NCBI RefSeq assembly: GCF_027532025.1 | Contig: NZ_JAPZSY010000002.1 | Location: forward strand, 1-64,000 | Origin: Inhella sp. | GTDB taxonomy: Bacteria > Pseudomonadota > Gammaproteobacteria > Burkholderiales > Burkholderiaceae_C | Direction: 5' to 3' | Length of the DNA: 64,000 nucleotides | In this document: positions 1-10,902 of the stretch, in pieces | Layout of the letters: every line of letters begins with the position of its first letter | Numbering within the stretch: the stretch's first letter is position 1 | The notes under the pieces: generated by a model | Databases searched by the model: none | Told to the model about the DNA's origin: nothing | What the model saw: the letters and a program-made list of their open reading frames with translations, nothing else | Translations under genes and position numbers: made by a program

Positions 1-203
1 CATGCGTTGTCGCTCCTTCTTGTGGACACGAGTCCACGGCGGCGTCGCTCCTAGCCTGCGCCGGACCAGGGGCCACGCCGGCCTGGGCTTCTGCCGCGCA
101 GACTCCTAGCGCAAGAGTTGCGGCTTTCCCGCCACTTTCGTCACCAAGTCTGGGGGAGCCACTGGCATGACAGGCGCCTTTCCCCGTGGTCTGATTCAGG
201 ACC

Positions 204-2117
204 ATGGTCTCCAACGACACCCTTCGCGCCTTGGTCGACGCCGTCACCGCCGATGTGCCGCGTCTGAGCCGCCAGCTGATCGAGAGCATCGGCGCCTGCG
301 TTCAGCAAACTCGACACGTGCTGCTTCGCGACGCTTGGGCCCGACGACGCAAGCGCTTCCAGTTGGAATTCGAAACCAGCCTGCAGCCGAGGCTGGCACA
401 AGCACGGCGGGGCATCGATCCGTTTCGCCCCAAAGAGGTGGCGCTCCACCAGCTGAGCCTGGTGGACGAACATCAAGCGCTGATGGATGTGGGGGTGAAC
501 CACGCCGCCAAGCACTGCCAGGAGCCCTTCTCCAACGAGTTGTACCAACTCAACACGTTCTTCAGCGCGCTGGCGGGCGTGCAACACGGGCGGGAGCCCA
601 ACTGGCTGCGGCCCACCCTCTTTGCCCAGGCCATGGCCGAGGCGCTGGCAGGCAACGACCTGTCGGCGGAGCAGCATTACGCCTTCATGCAGTTGGCCAG
701 CCCGGCGCTGGCCGAAGCGCTGGCCCCGCTGTACCAGTCGCTGATGGCGGTGTTGCAGGAGCACAAGGTGGCGCAGTTGCTGACCACCGCGCCTACCCCC
801 CGCGCGCCCAACACCAGCCTGGCGGACTTGCAGGAACGGGCTGAGTTCACGCGCCAGCGCGATGCCGTCACCACGGTCTTGCCGGGACAGCGCGACCGGG
901 GTTTGTTGTCTCAGATCTACCAGCGGCTGCTCACCGACCCCACCTTGAGCGCGCCGGTGAAGGGCAGTTTGTCCAGGTTCCAAGTCGCGCTCGAGCGCCT
1001 CAGCCTGGTGGACGAGAAGCTGCTGCAAGACCAGCAGCACCCGGCTTGGCGGCTGATCAACGCCGTGGCCGCCTACGGCAGCACGTTCACCAACCCAGGC
1101 GATCATCGACTGGCCGACTTTCTGGCTTTCCTGGAAGAGCAAACCTCGGCCCTGCTCAACGCGCCCGCCCTGAGCAGTCAGCACTTCGAGGGACTGCGGC
1201 GCCTGATCGACGCGTTCATCGCACGCCAGGTGCGCGCCTCCACGGTCCAACCCTCGGCCGCGGAGCTGACGAAACTCGCGCGACGCAAACAGCGCGCCAG
1301 TTGGACCTCGCTGGTGCGCGACCAGTTGAAAGCCCAGTTGGCGGGCATTGCCGTCAGCCGCAGCCTGCGGCGCTTTCTCACCGACACCTGGGTCGACGCC
1401 ATCGTGCACAGCATGGTCGAACATGGCGAGGACTCGGAACTGGCTCAATCCCAGATCCACTTGGTGGATGAGCTCATCGACAGCCTGATGCCCTTGCCGG
1501 ATCAGGCCGCCCGCGACGAACTCCGCGGCCGCCTGCCGAGCCTGATTCGCCGCCTGGAGATCGGCCTGCAATCCATCCAACTGGCGCCGGAGCAGAGCCG
1601 CGACTTCTTCACCGAGCTCATGGCCCTCCATGGACGGGTGCTCAGTGGCAAGGGCTTGGGCGTCCCGACGCAGAGCCCCGTTGACGCCCCCGAGTCGCGC
1701 TACGCCCGCGACTCGCGACTCGACCCCGAGAGCAGCCTGCAGAGCGTGTTGGCCGAGCGCCACAGCGAGTTCGGTTCGGTCTGGGCCACGGCTGACGTGG
1801 ACCGCACCTTGCTGCCCACTCAGCCGCAGGCACTGCAAGCGGGCGAGTCGCTGCGCCCCGACCAAGCGTGGATCGCCAGCCTGCACATCGGACACTGGCT
1901 GCACCTGATGGCCCACGGGCAATGGCGGACCGCCCAACTCGGCTGGATCAGCGAAGACGGCGAGTTCTACTTGTTCGTGGGCCAAGACGAGGCCGAGCGG
2001 CAGTCCATCACCCGCGGCGCCCTGCGGCAGCTCTACCGCAGCGGACTGGCCATCAACCTGGAGCAAGAGGGCGCCGTCGAACGCGCCATCCACGCGCTGA
2101 TGCAAGACCTGCCATGA
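204..2117 (+). CDS. DUF1631 family protein
   Basis: 637-aa ORF; DUF1631-like N-terminus; stop overlaps the next gene's ATG (ATGA). Confidence 0.75.
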   Translation: MVSNDTLRALVDAVTADVPRLSRQLIESIGACVQQTRHVLLRDAWARRRKRFQLEFETSLQPRLAQARRGIDPFRPKEVALHQLSLVDEHQALMDVGVNHAAKHCQEPFSNELYQLNTFFSALAGVQHGREPNWLRPTLFAQAMAEALAGNDLSAEQHYAFMQLASPALAEALAPLYQSLMAVLQEHKVAQLLTTAPTPRAPNTSLADLQERAEFTRQRDAVTTVLPGQRDRGLLSQIYQRLLTDPTLSAPVKGSLSRFQVALERLSLVDEKLLQDQQHPAWRLINAVAAYGSTFTNPGDHRLADFLAFLEEQTSALLNAPALSSQHFEGLRRLIDAFIARQVRASTVQPSAAELTKLARRKQRASWTSLVRDQLKAQLAGIAVSRSLRRFLTDTWVDAIVHSMVEHGEDSELAQSQIHLVDELIDSLMPLPDQAARDELRGRLPSLIRRLEIGLQSIQLAPEQSRDFFTELMALHGRVLSGKGLGVPTQSPVDAPESRYARDSRLDPESSLQSVLAERHSEFGSVWATADVDRTLLPTQPQALQAGESLRPDQAWIASLHIGHWLHLMAHGQWRTAQLGWISEDGEFYLFVGQDEAERQSITRGALRQLYRSGLAINLEQEGAVERAIHALMQDLP

Positions 2118-4339
2118 GGCCCAATGGCCCGTGGGCCTGGGGACTGGTCTTGGGCTGGACCCTGAGCCTGGGCGTGGCGGCTGAGCCCGCTCCGCCGGTT
2201 CGCCCTGCCGTGGGGCTGGTGCTCTCGGGCGGCGGCGCCCGGGGCTTGGCCCACATCGGCGTTCTCAAGGTCCTGGAGCGCGAGCGCATCCCCGTGCAGG
2301 CCGTGGCCGGCACGTCGATGGGGGCCATCGTGGGGGGGCTCTACGCCTCCGGCCTACCGGCTGCCGAGTTGGAGCGCGAGCTGCTGGCCTTGGATTGGGC
2401 CGAGGTCTTTGCCAACCGGGTGGACCGGCCCCACCTGCCCCAAAGGCGCAAAGAAGAAGACTACGCGTTTTCCGGCGCCGTCGAGCTGGGCCTTCGACAG
2501 GGCGAATTGCGCGCGCCGCAGGGCACGGTGTCAACCCGAATGCTGGAGGTGCTGCTGCGCCGCCTGACCCTGCCCGTGCGCCACGTGCGCCACTTCGACG
2601 AGTTGCCCCTGCCTTACCGCGCCGTAGCAACCGACATGGAAACCGGTGACGCGCGCGTGCTGGCCGAGGGCGACTTGGCCCACGCCATGCGCGCGAGCAT
2701 GAGCGTGCCCGGGGTGTTTGCGCCCATCGAATGGGGCCAGCAGCTGTTGGGCGACGGTGGCCTGGTGAACAACCTGCCCGTGGACGTGGCACGCGGGCTC
2801 GGCGCGCAGCGGCTCATCGCCGTCAACGTGGGCACGCCGCTGGCGCCCCGCAAGAGCCTGAATTCCCTGCTGGGCTTGACCGCGCAAATGGTCAACATCC
2901 TGACCGAGCAAAACGTCAAACGCAGTGTGGCCAGCCTGGGCGCCGACGACCTGCTGATCACCCCCGACTTGTCGAGCTACAGCTCGGGGGACTTCAGCCA
3001 AGCCGCTGCCATCATCCGCGCTGGTGAGCAGGCCGCGGAAGCCCTGTTGCCCCAACTGCGAGCCCATGCGGTGTCCGCCACCGACTACGCGGCCTGGCAG
3101 GCTCAGCGGCGCGTGATGGAGCTGCCACCGCCTCGGGTGGTGGCCGTGCGCTTCGAAGGCAGCACCGCCACCCGTCCTGCGCGTCATGCGCCGCTGCTGG
3201 AATCCCGCGTGGGCGCCCCCTTCGACAGCGCCAAGGCGGTGCGCGACACCCAACAACTGGCGGCCACCGGCGACTACCAGCGCGTGGATTTCCGCCTGGA
3301 CCCCACGCCAGTGGGCGACGCCTTGGTGTTCGAGTTGGACGACAAGTCTTGGGGTCCCAACTACTTCCGCATCGGACTGGACCTGTCCACCGACGGCGCG
3401 GGCGATAGCCACTTCAACTTGCGCATCAGCCACAACCGCCACTGGATCAACACGCTGGGTGGCGAGTGGCGCAACCAGCTGACGCTGGGGCGCAACCCGC
3501 GCCTCTTCACCGAGGTCTACCAGCCGCTGACCGAGCAAGCGGGCACCCCATGGGATGGGTTCGTGGCCGTCTGGGCCGAAAGCCTCGGTCGCCCGGTTTC
3601 GCTGTACGACGATCGCGGCCAAGAGATGGCTCTGCTGCAACGGCGCAGCTTGGGCTCGGGCTTGGACTTCGGTCAACCCATCGGCCGGCTGGGTGAATGG
3701 CGCGCTGGCCTGTGGCAACAAACGTGGCAGTGGAAGCAACGCGTGGCCGCTCGCCCCGTCGACCCATCCTGGCTAGAGCAAACGCAGCGCATCCAAGGCC
3801 TGAGGCTGACCGCCCGAGCCGATTTGCTCGACGACGCCAACTTCCCACGCAACGGTTGGCGGGCCTCGGCCACTGGGCTGTGGGGAAGCCAGCGGGGCAG
3901 CGAACGCTCGGTGCGGCGGCTGGAGCTCGACGCGACGGGCGTGCTCAGTTGGGGCATCGACACCCTCGGTCTCACGCTGCGAACGGCCGCCTCCCGGCAG
4001 GGGCGGGACCAACTCGGCGGCGTCTACGCCCTGGGCGGGTTTCATCAACTGTCGGGCCTGCAGACCGACCAGCTCAGCGGCAACGCCCTGCTGTTGGGGC
4101 GCTTGGTGTGGCAGCGACGCCTGACCGACGCCCCCGTGTTCACCCGAGGTTGGTTCATGGGTGCTTCCCTGGAGGCCGGCAACACATGGGCCGACGCCCG
4201 TCAACTCAAGCCCAGCCACCTGCGCTGGGCGACCAGCGCCTTCGTGGGTGCCGACACCGGCTTGGGGCCGCTTTACTTGGCTGTGGGCAGCGCGCTGAAC
4301 GGACGCACCGCGCTCTACCTGTTCATCGGTCGGCCGTAG
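2114..4339 (+). CDS. Patatin-like phospholipase (RssA-like) with C-terminal outer-membrane beta-barrel domain
   Basis: GGGARGLAHIGVLKVLE and GTSMGAIVGGLYASG (GxSxG) motifs, DGG motif (LLGDGGLVNN), barrel-like C-terminus; ATG at 2114 preferred over the longer ORF. Confidence 0.85.
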   Translation: MRPNGPWAWGLVLGWTLSLGVAAEPAPPVRPAVGLVLSGGGARGLAHIGVLKVLERERIPVQAVAGTSMGAIVGGLYASGLPAAELERELLALDWAEVFANRVDRPHLPQRRKEEDYAFSGAVELGLRQGELRAPQGTVSTRMLEVLLRRLTLPVRHVRHFDELPLPYRAVATDMETGDARVLAEGDLAHAMRASMSVPGVFAPIEWGQQLLGDGGLVNNLPVDVARGLGAQRLIAVNVGTPLAPRKSLNSLLGLTAQMVNILTEQNVKRSVASLGADDLLITPDLSSYSSGDFSQAAAIIRAGEQAAEALLPQLRAHAVSATDYAAWQAQRRVMELPPPRVVAVRFEGSTATRPARHAPLLESRVGAPFDSAKAVRDTQQLAATGDYQRVDFRLDPTPVGDALVFELDDKSWGPNYFRIGLDLSTDGAGDSHFNLRISHNRHWINTLGGEWRNQLTLGRNPRLFTEVYQPLTEQAGTPWDGFVAVWAESLGRPVSLYDDRGQEMALLQRRSLGSGLDFGQPIGRLGEWRAGLWQQTWQWKQRVAARPVDPSWLEQTQRIQGLRLTARADLLDDANFPRNGWRASATGLWGSQRGSERSVRRLELDATGVLSWGIDTLGLTLRTAASRQGRDQLGGVYALGGFHQLSGLQTDQLSGNALLLGRLVWQRRLTDAPVFTRGWFMGASLEAGNTWADARQLKPSHLRWATSAFVGADTGLGPLYLAVGSALNGRTALYLFIGRP

Positions 4340-5066
4340 GCGGCTCACCCTCGCCGACGGGCGGCGTCGCGGCATCGGGCGCCGAGCCCGCCGATGCCCA
4401 CTCGTGCAGTTGCCGCGCCGCGTCGGCCACGCCCTGGTTCTTCAATGCGGAGAACAGGGCCACGCCGATGTCGCTCTGCTCGGTCAGCACGTAGCTGGCC
4501 AGCAACTCCTGGGTCTGGCGCAAGATGGCCGTTTGCTCTTTGCGGTTGAGCTTGTCGGCCTTGGTCAGCAGCACCAGCAGGCTGATCTCGCCAGCGTAGA
4601 TGCGCTCGGCCATGAAGTCGATCAGCTGCCGGTCCAAATCGGTCAGGCCGTGGCGACTGTCCACCATCTGCACCACGCCGCGCAGCGGTTGACGCTGCTG
4701 CAGGTAGTCGGCCATGACCTGCTGCCAGCGCTTCTTGGCCTCGCGATTGACCGCCGCATAGCCGTAGCCCGGCAGGTCGGCCCACAACTGATTGGGCTCG
4801 TCCTTCGGCCCCACATGGAACAGGTTGATGTGCTGGGTGCGTCCGGGCGTCTTCGACGCAAAGGCCAAGCGCTTGGTTTGCGCCAAGGTGTTGATGGCCG
4901 TGCTCTTGCCAGCGTTCGAGCGCCCGACGAAAGCCACCTCGGGGAGGCCGGTGTCGGGCACCTGGTGCAGCTGCGCCGCCGTGGTGAAAAAGCGCGCGGT
5001 GTGGGCCCAGCCCAGCACCTCTTTGTCGGACAGGGTGGGGGTGGGCTCGGTCATAGAGGCGCGCAT
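4323..5066 (-). CDS. yihA: Ribosome biogenesis GTPase YihA/EngB
   Basis: GRSNAGKST, TPGRTQ, DLPGYGYA, LTKADK G-motifs; alternative start at 5054. Confidence 0.92.
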   Translation of the reverse strand: MRASMTEPTPTLSDKEVLGWAHTARFFTTAAQLHQVPDTGLPEVAFVGRSNAGKSTAINTLAQTKRLAFASKTPGRTQHINLFHVGPKDEPNQLWADLPGYGYAAVNREAKKRWQQVMADYLQQRQPLRGVVQMVDSRHGLTDLDRQLIDFMAERIYAGEISLLVLLTKADKLNRKEQTAILRQTQELLASYVLTEQSDIGVALFSALKNQGVADAARQLHEWASAGSAPDAATPPVGEGEPPTADR

Positions 5067-5143
5067 TGTAAGATTCGGCGCCTTTTGGGTTGCCCTCGCG
5101 GCCCATTCAAGACGCTCCCCTGCCAAGAAAGCGCCCCCGCACC

Positions 5144-5761
5144 ATGAAGCTGCGACTCCTCGCCCTTGCCCTGTTTGCCGCCAGTGCCGTCCAGGCCGTC
5201 GAGCCGCCCAAGGCGCCGGTGAAGCCCGATCTGGCCAAGGGCCAAGCCATCGCCACCCAAGTTTGTGCGGCCTGCCACACGGCCGATGGCTCGCGCGGCA
5301 GCCCGGCCAACCCGATCTTGGCCGGCCAACACCCCGAGTACCTGGTCAAGCAGCTGCAGGAATACAAAAGCGGCAAGCGCAAGAACGCCATCATGGCGGG
5401 CTTCGCCGGCACACTGAGCGACGACGACATGCGCAACGTGGCCGCCTTCTACGCGAGCAAGTCGGCCAAACCGGGCTTCGCCAAGAACAAGGCCACCATC
5501 GAGCTGGGTCAGAAGATCTACCGCGGCGGCATCATGGCCAAGGGAGTTCCTGCCTGCGCCGCCTGCCACGGCCCCACTGGAGCTGGTATCCCTGCCCAGT
5601 ACGCGCGATTGGCGGGCCAGCATGCCGATTACATCGAGGCCCAGATGTTGGCCTTCCGCAGCGGCGCGCGCGCCAACAACGCCCAGATGACGGGGGTCGC
5701 CGCCAACATGAACGACGCCGAAATCAAGGCCGTGTCCGATTACATCGCCGGCCTGCGCTGA
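5144..5761 (+). CDS. Cytochrome c4-type diheme c-type cytochrome
   Basis: Signal peptide and two CxxCH motifs (CAACH, CAACH). Confidence 0.9.
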   Translation: MKLRLLALALFAASAVQAVEPPKAPVKPDLAKGQAIATQVCAACHTADGSRGSPANPILAGQHPEYLVKQLQEYKSGKRKNAIMAGFAGTLSDDDMRNVAAFYASKSAKPGFAKNKATIELGQKIYRGGIMAKGVPACAACHGPTGAGIPAQYARLAGQHADYIEAQMLAFRSGARANNAQMTGVAANMNDAEIKAVSDYIAGLR

Positions 5762-5782
5762 CCGACCCGACCCCACGCACAG

Positions 5783-5810
5783 AAGCCGGTGCCCCGCACC
5801 GGCTTTTTTT
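5783..5810 (+). terminator. Rho-independent terminator after cytochrome c4 gene
   Basis: AAGCCGGTGCCCCGCACCGGCTTTTTTT hairpin plus T-tract. Confidence 0.85.
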
Positions 5811-5821
5811 ACGCCCGGACA

Positions 5822-7903
5822 ATGCAGCCCGTGACTGTCTCCTCCCGCCTCTCCCAATCCGGCAAAGAGCTGCTCGAGCTGCTGGCCTCCATGCGGTTCG
5901 CCATCTCGCTGCTGGCGCTCATCAGCATCGCCTCGGTCATCGGGACCGTGGTGCAGCAGCGCCAGCCGGCCAACAACTACGTCAACCAGTTCGGGCCGTT
6001 TTGGGCCGATTTGTTTGGTCGCCTGGACCTGTTCACGGTCTACAGCGCCCCTTGGTTCTTGTTGGCGTTGGCGTTTTTGGTCGTTTCCACCTCGTTGTGC
6101 GTGGCGCGCAACACCCCCAAGATCTTGCGCGACCTGCGCGACGCCAAGCTGCACTTGCGCCCGGCCAGCCTTCGCGCCTACCCCCACAAGACCGATTCGG
6201 CGTGGACGCTGGCGCCGGCTGACACGCAGGCCACCGTGCTGGCGCGACTGGGTGCTTTGGGTTGGACACCCAAGCTCGATGCCCGCGCCGATGGCACCCT
6301 GATTGCGGCGCGCAAAGGCGGGGCGCACAAGCTGGGCTACATCGCCGCCCACAGCGCCATCGTGCTGATCTGCCTGGGCGGCTTGTTGGACGGCGACCTC
6401 GTGGTGCGCACGCTGGCCAAGATCCAGGGCAAGACCCTGTACACCGGCACGGGCAACACGGTGCCCACGCTCGAGCCACACAGCCTGGACGTTCGCAACC
6501 CCAGTTACCGCGCCAACCTCTTTGTGCCGGAAGGGGACAGCGCCCGCATGGCGCTGCTGAACCTGCCCGGCGGCCTGCTGGTGCAGCCCCTGCCGTTCGA
6601 GCTGGAGCTCAAGCGCTTCGTCGTCGAGTACTACGACACCGGGATGCCCAAACTGTTCGCCAGCGACGTGGTGCTGCGCGATGAGAACGGCGAGCACCCG
6701 GCCCGCATCGAAGTCAACAAACCGCTCATCCACCGCGGCATCGCCATCTATCAAAGCAGCTTCGAAGACGGGGGGTCGGCCCTGCGTCTGAAGCTCGAGC
6801 CATGGCGTGGGAACGAGGGGCGTGCCCTCGAGGCCCTGGTGGGCAAGCCACAACCCTTGCCCGGCACCCGGTACACGCTGGAGCCCTCCGACCTGCGCGT
6901 GATCAACGTGGAAAACCTGGCGCCGCCCGCCAGTGCAGAGGCCGCCTCCAATCCGCCTCAACCGCCAGCGTTGGCGATGTCCGGGCTGGGCAAACACCTG
7001 GGTTCGGGCGCGAAAGACCCGAACGACAAGCGCTTGCGAAACATCGGCCCCAGCCTCACGTATCGCTTGCGAGATCCAGCGGGACAAGCGCTCGAGTTCC
7101 AAAGCTACATGGTGCCCGTGGAACTGGATGGCACGCGGGTGTTCTTGATGGGCGTGCGCGACTCGGTTCAAGAGGAGTTCCGTTACCTGCGGTTGCCGGC
7201 CGATGAAAACGACAGCTTGGCCGGCTGGCTGCGCTTGCGCCGCGCCCTGAACGACCCCGCCCTGCGGGCGCAAGCCGCGCGCGCCGTGGCCGAGCAAGCC
7301 GCGCCGCGCGCCGACCTGCAGCCCCAACTGCAAGCCACGGCCGAGCAGGTGCTGGCCCTGTTCTCGGGGGAGCAGCCTGTCGGCGAAGCCCGCGGCGGAT
7401 TGGCCGCCTTGGGCGCCCACGTGGAGCAGCGCGTGCCGGCGGGCGAGCGAGAAGGCATGGCCAATGTGTTGATGCGCTTGCTCAACAGCGGCTTGCTCGA
7501 ACTCGATCGGGCGGCCCGCGCACGCGACGGCGTGGCGTGGCCCGAGGCCGACGACGCCCGCCAGCGCTTCATGGCCCAGGCCGTGCTGGCGCTGTCGGAC
7601 AGCGCCTTCTACCCCGTCCCTTACCTCGTGACCTTGGACGGCTTTGACAAGCGTCATGCCAGCGTGTTCCAGGTGGCGCGGGCGCCGGGTCAAACCCTCG
7701 TGTATTTGGGGGCAGTGTTGCTGACCATCGGGGTGTTTGCGATGCTCTACATCCGCGAGCGTCGGCTGTGGCTGTGGCTCGCTCCCCACGGCAGCGGCAC
7801 TTCTTTGACGATGGCGCTGTCCAGCTCCCGCCCCGGTAGCGAACTCGATGCCGAGTTTGCCCAACTCCAAGCCGCACTGCAGCCTCCCGTTCCGTCCCCA
7901 TGA
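5822..7903 (+). CDS. resB: Cytochrome c biogenesis protein ResB
   Basis: ResB N-terminal TM pattern (LASMRFAISLLALISIASVIGTVVQQ); ATGA-coupled to the CcsB gene. Confidence 0.88.
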   Translation: MQPVTVSSRLSQSGKELLELLASMRFAISLLALISIASVIGTVVQQRQPANNYVNQFGPFWADLFGRLDLFTVYSAPWFLLALAFLVVSTSLCVARNTPKILRDLRDAKLHLRPASLRAYPHKTDSAWTLAPADTQATVLARLGALGWTPKLDARADGTLIAARKGGAHKLGYIAAHSAIVLICLGGLLDGDLVVRTLAKIQGKTLYTGTGNTVPTLEPHSLDVRNPSYRANLFVPEGDSARMALLNLPGGLLVQPLPFELELKRFVVEYYDTGMPKLFASDVVLRDENGEHPARIEVNKPLIHRGIAIYQSSFEDGGSALRLKLEPWRGNEGRALEALVGKPQPLPGTRYTLEPSDLRVINVENLAPPASAEAASNPPQPPALAMSGLGKHLGSGAKDPNDKRLRNIGPSLTYRLRDPAGQALEFQSYMVPVELDGTRVFLMGVRDSVQEEFRYLRLPADENDSLAGWLRLRRALNDPALRAQAARAVAEQAAPRADLQPQLQATAEQVLALFSGEQPVGEARGGLAALGAHVEQRVPAGEREGMANVLMRLLNSGLLELDRAARARDGVAWPEADDARQRFMAQAVLALSDSAFYPVPYLVTLDGFDKRHASVFQVARAPGQTLVYLGAVLLTIGVFAMLYIRERRLWLWLAPHGSGTSLTMALSSSRPGSELDAEFAQLQAALQPPVPSP

Positions 7904-9237
7904 CCACCACCGCCATCCCCTTGCCCACCCCAGCGCCCTCGCGGCGCAGTGCCTTCGACTGGGTGTTTGCTGCCCTGGTGCTGGCCGGCACGGCCTACGC
8001 CTTCTGGCGCTACAACGGCTCGATGGACGGCTACGAAAAAGCGGTGCTGCTGGGCAGTGCCCCATCGCTCATCGCGCTGGGCTGGTTCTGGGCGCCGCTG
8101 CGCACCCTGAGCTTGGTGGTGGGCGCGGCCTCGCTGCTGGCCATCGGTCTGTACAGCGGCCACCGCGACGCCTTCGGGGCCGACTTGGCCGTGGCCGAAC
8201 AACTGTTCTTGCTCAAGTACGGTCTGGCGAGCCAGAGCGCCATTTTGTGGATGTCTTTCTTGGTGGTGCTGGCCACCGGCTTTTATTGGTTGGGACTGCT
8301 GACGCGCAGCGACGCCATGGAGGCCCTGGGCACCCGCTTGACCTGGGGCGCCGTGGGCATGGCCCTCATCGGCACCTTGGTGCGCTGGTTCGAGAGCCAC
8401 CAGATCGCGCCGGACATCGGGCACATCCCGGTGAGCAACCTGTACGAAGTCTTCATCATGTTCACCTGGATGACGGCGCTTTTCTACCTCTATTACGAAG
8501 AGCGCTACCGCACCCGGGCCCTGGGCGCCTGGGTCATGCTCATCGTGTCGGCTGGTGTGGCTTTCTTGCTTTGGTACGCCTTCTCGCGCAGCGCCCACGA
8601 GATCCAGCCCCTGGTGCCGGCGCTCCAAAGTTGGTGGATGAAGATCCATGTGCCCGCCAACTTCGTGGGCTACGGCTGCTTTGCGCTGGCCGCCATGGTC
8701 GCCCTGGCCGCCTTGCTGCGCACCGCCGACGCGCGCTCGCTGTGGGTCGGACTGGTCGTGCTGCCGCTGGGCCTGGTGGCCGTGCTGCTGGGCTTTGCGC
8801 AGTTCGGGGCTCTGGAAGAAAAGACCATCACCGGCCTGCACGCTTGGGCGCGTAAGTTCGGTGGCGTTGGCGTGTTCCTGGCCGTGTGCGTGGCACTGCG
8901 CGAGCGCTTCACCGCCCGCCTGCCGGCCCTGCCCGTGCTGGACGAACTCATGTACCGCGCCATCGCGCTCGGCTTCGCGTTCTTCACCGTCGCCACCATC
9001 CTGGGCGCCTTCTGGGCCGCCGAGGCCTGGGGCGGCTACTGGAGCTGGGACCCGAAGGAAACCTGGGCCCTCATCGTCTGGCTGAACTACGCGGCCTGGC
9101 TGCACATGCGCCTCATGAAGGGCCTGCGCGGCGCCATCGCCAACTGGTGGGCAGTGATTGGCTTGCTGGTCACGACCTTTGCCTTCCTTGGGGTCAACAT
9201 GTTCCTCAGCGGCCTGCACAGTTACGGGCAGCTGTAA
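7900..9237 (+). CDS. ccsB: c-type cytochrome biogenesis protein CcsB/CcsA
   Basis: Polytopic; [31 protein letters not shown] haem-handling (WWD) motif. Confidence 0.92.
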   Translation: MTTTAIPLPTPAPSRRSAFDWVFAALVLAGTAYAFWRYNGSMDGYEKAVLLGSAPSLIALGWFWAPLRTLSLVVGAASLLAIGLYSGHRDAFGADLAVAEQLFLLKYGLASQSAILWMSFLVVLATGFYWLGLLTRSDAMEALGTRLTWGAVGMALIGTLVRWFESHQIAPDIGHIPVSNLYEVFIMFTWMTALFYLYYEERYRTRALGAWVMLIVSAGVAFLLWYAFSRSAHEIQPLVPALQSWWMKIHVPANFVGYGCFALAAMVALAALLRTADARSLWVGLVVLPLGLVAVLLGFAQFGALEEKTITGLHAWARKFGGVGVFLAVCVALRERFTARLPALPVLDELMYRAIALGFAFFTVATILGAFWAAEAWGGYWSWDPKETWALIVWLNYAAWLHMRLMKGLRGAIANWWAVIGLLVTTFAFLGVNMFLSGLHSYGQL

Positions 9238-9286
9238 GGACGGCGCGGCCCGGCACGACCCACCTCAGCACCCAGGAGCTCCCGTC

Positions 9287-10236
<950 letters not shown>

Positions 10237-10240
<4 letters not shown>

Positions 10241-10839
10241 AGCGCCCACTGCTGCTGCACCCGGCGGTCAAGCCGCTGGCCCACGCCCTGTGTGCCTTGC
10301 CTTTGCTGGGGCTCGTCGCCGCCTTGCTCACGCAAGGCCTGGGCGCCAACCCGGCCGAGGCCTTGATCCGCGGCCTGGGCGACTGGGGCCTGCGCGGCCT
10401 GCTGCTCACCCTGGCCATCACGCCGCTGCGCGTCACCTTCCACCAGCCCGCGCTGCTGCGCCTGCGCCGCCTGCTGGGCCTGTGGAGCTTTGCCTACGTG
10501 GCCCTGCACCTCACGGCCTACGCCTGGTTCGACCAGGGCCTGGTGCTTCAAGACATCGTGCGCGACGTGCTCAAGCGCCCCTTCATCCTGGTGGGCATGC
10601 TGGCCTTCCTGCTGATGCTGCCCTTGGCCCTGACCAGCGTCAACGCCGCCGTTCGCGCGCTCGGCGGCCGCCGCTGGCAAGCCCTGCACCGCCTCGTCTA
10701 CGCCGTCGCGGCCCTGGGCTGCCTGCACTTCTGGTGGATGCGCAGCGCCAAGAACAACCTGGCCGACCCCTTCTTCCACGCCGCCCTGTTGGCCCTGCTG
10801 CTGGGCTGGCGCCTGTGGCACCGCTGGCGCCAACGCTGA
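10237..10839 (+). CDS. msrQ: Haem-binding membrane subunit MsrQ (YedZ)
   Basis: Ferric-reductase-like TM protein ([21 protein letters not shown]); probable TTG start at 10237 overlapping the msrP stop. Confidence 0.88.
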
Positions 10840-10855
10840 CCCCGAAGGCCCCATG

Positions 10856-10882
10856 AAAAACGCCCGCACAAGGCGGGCGTTT
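10856..10882 (-). terminator. Hairpin terminator downstream of the S9 peptidase gene
   Basis: CGCCCGC...GCGGGCG arms; on the minus strand followed by TTTTT. Confidence 0.7.
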
Positions 10883-10902
10883 GGGGGCGATGGCGCCGTG
10901 GC

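Noticed and set aside
141-2105. 654-aa minus-strand ORF opposite the DUF1631 gene
   Set aside because: Compositionally antisense-like; the plus-strand frame has family similarity and couples to the next gene.
5051-8065. 1004-aa minus-strand ORF across cytochrome c4 and resB
   Set aside because: Spurious antisense ORF spanning two clear plus-strand genes and an intrinsic terminator.
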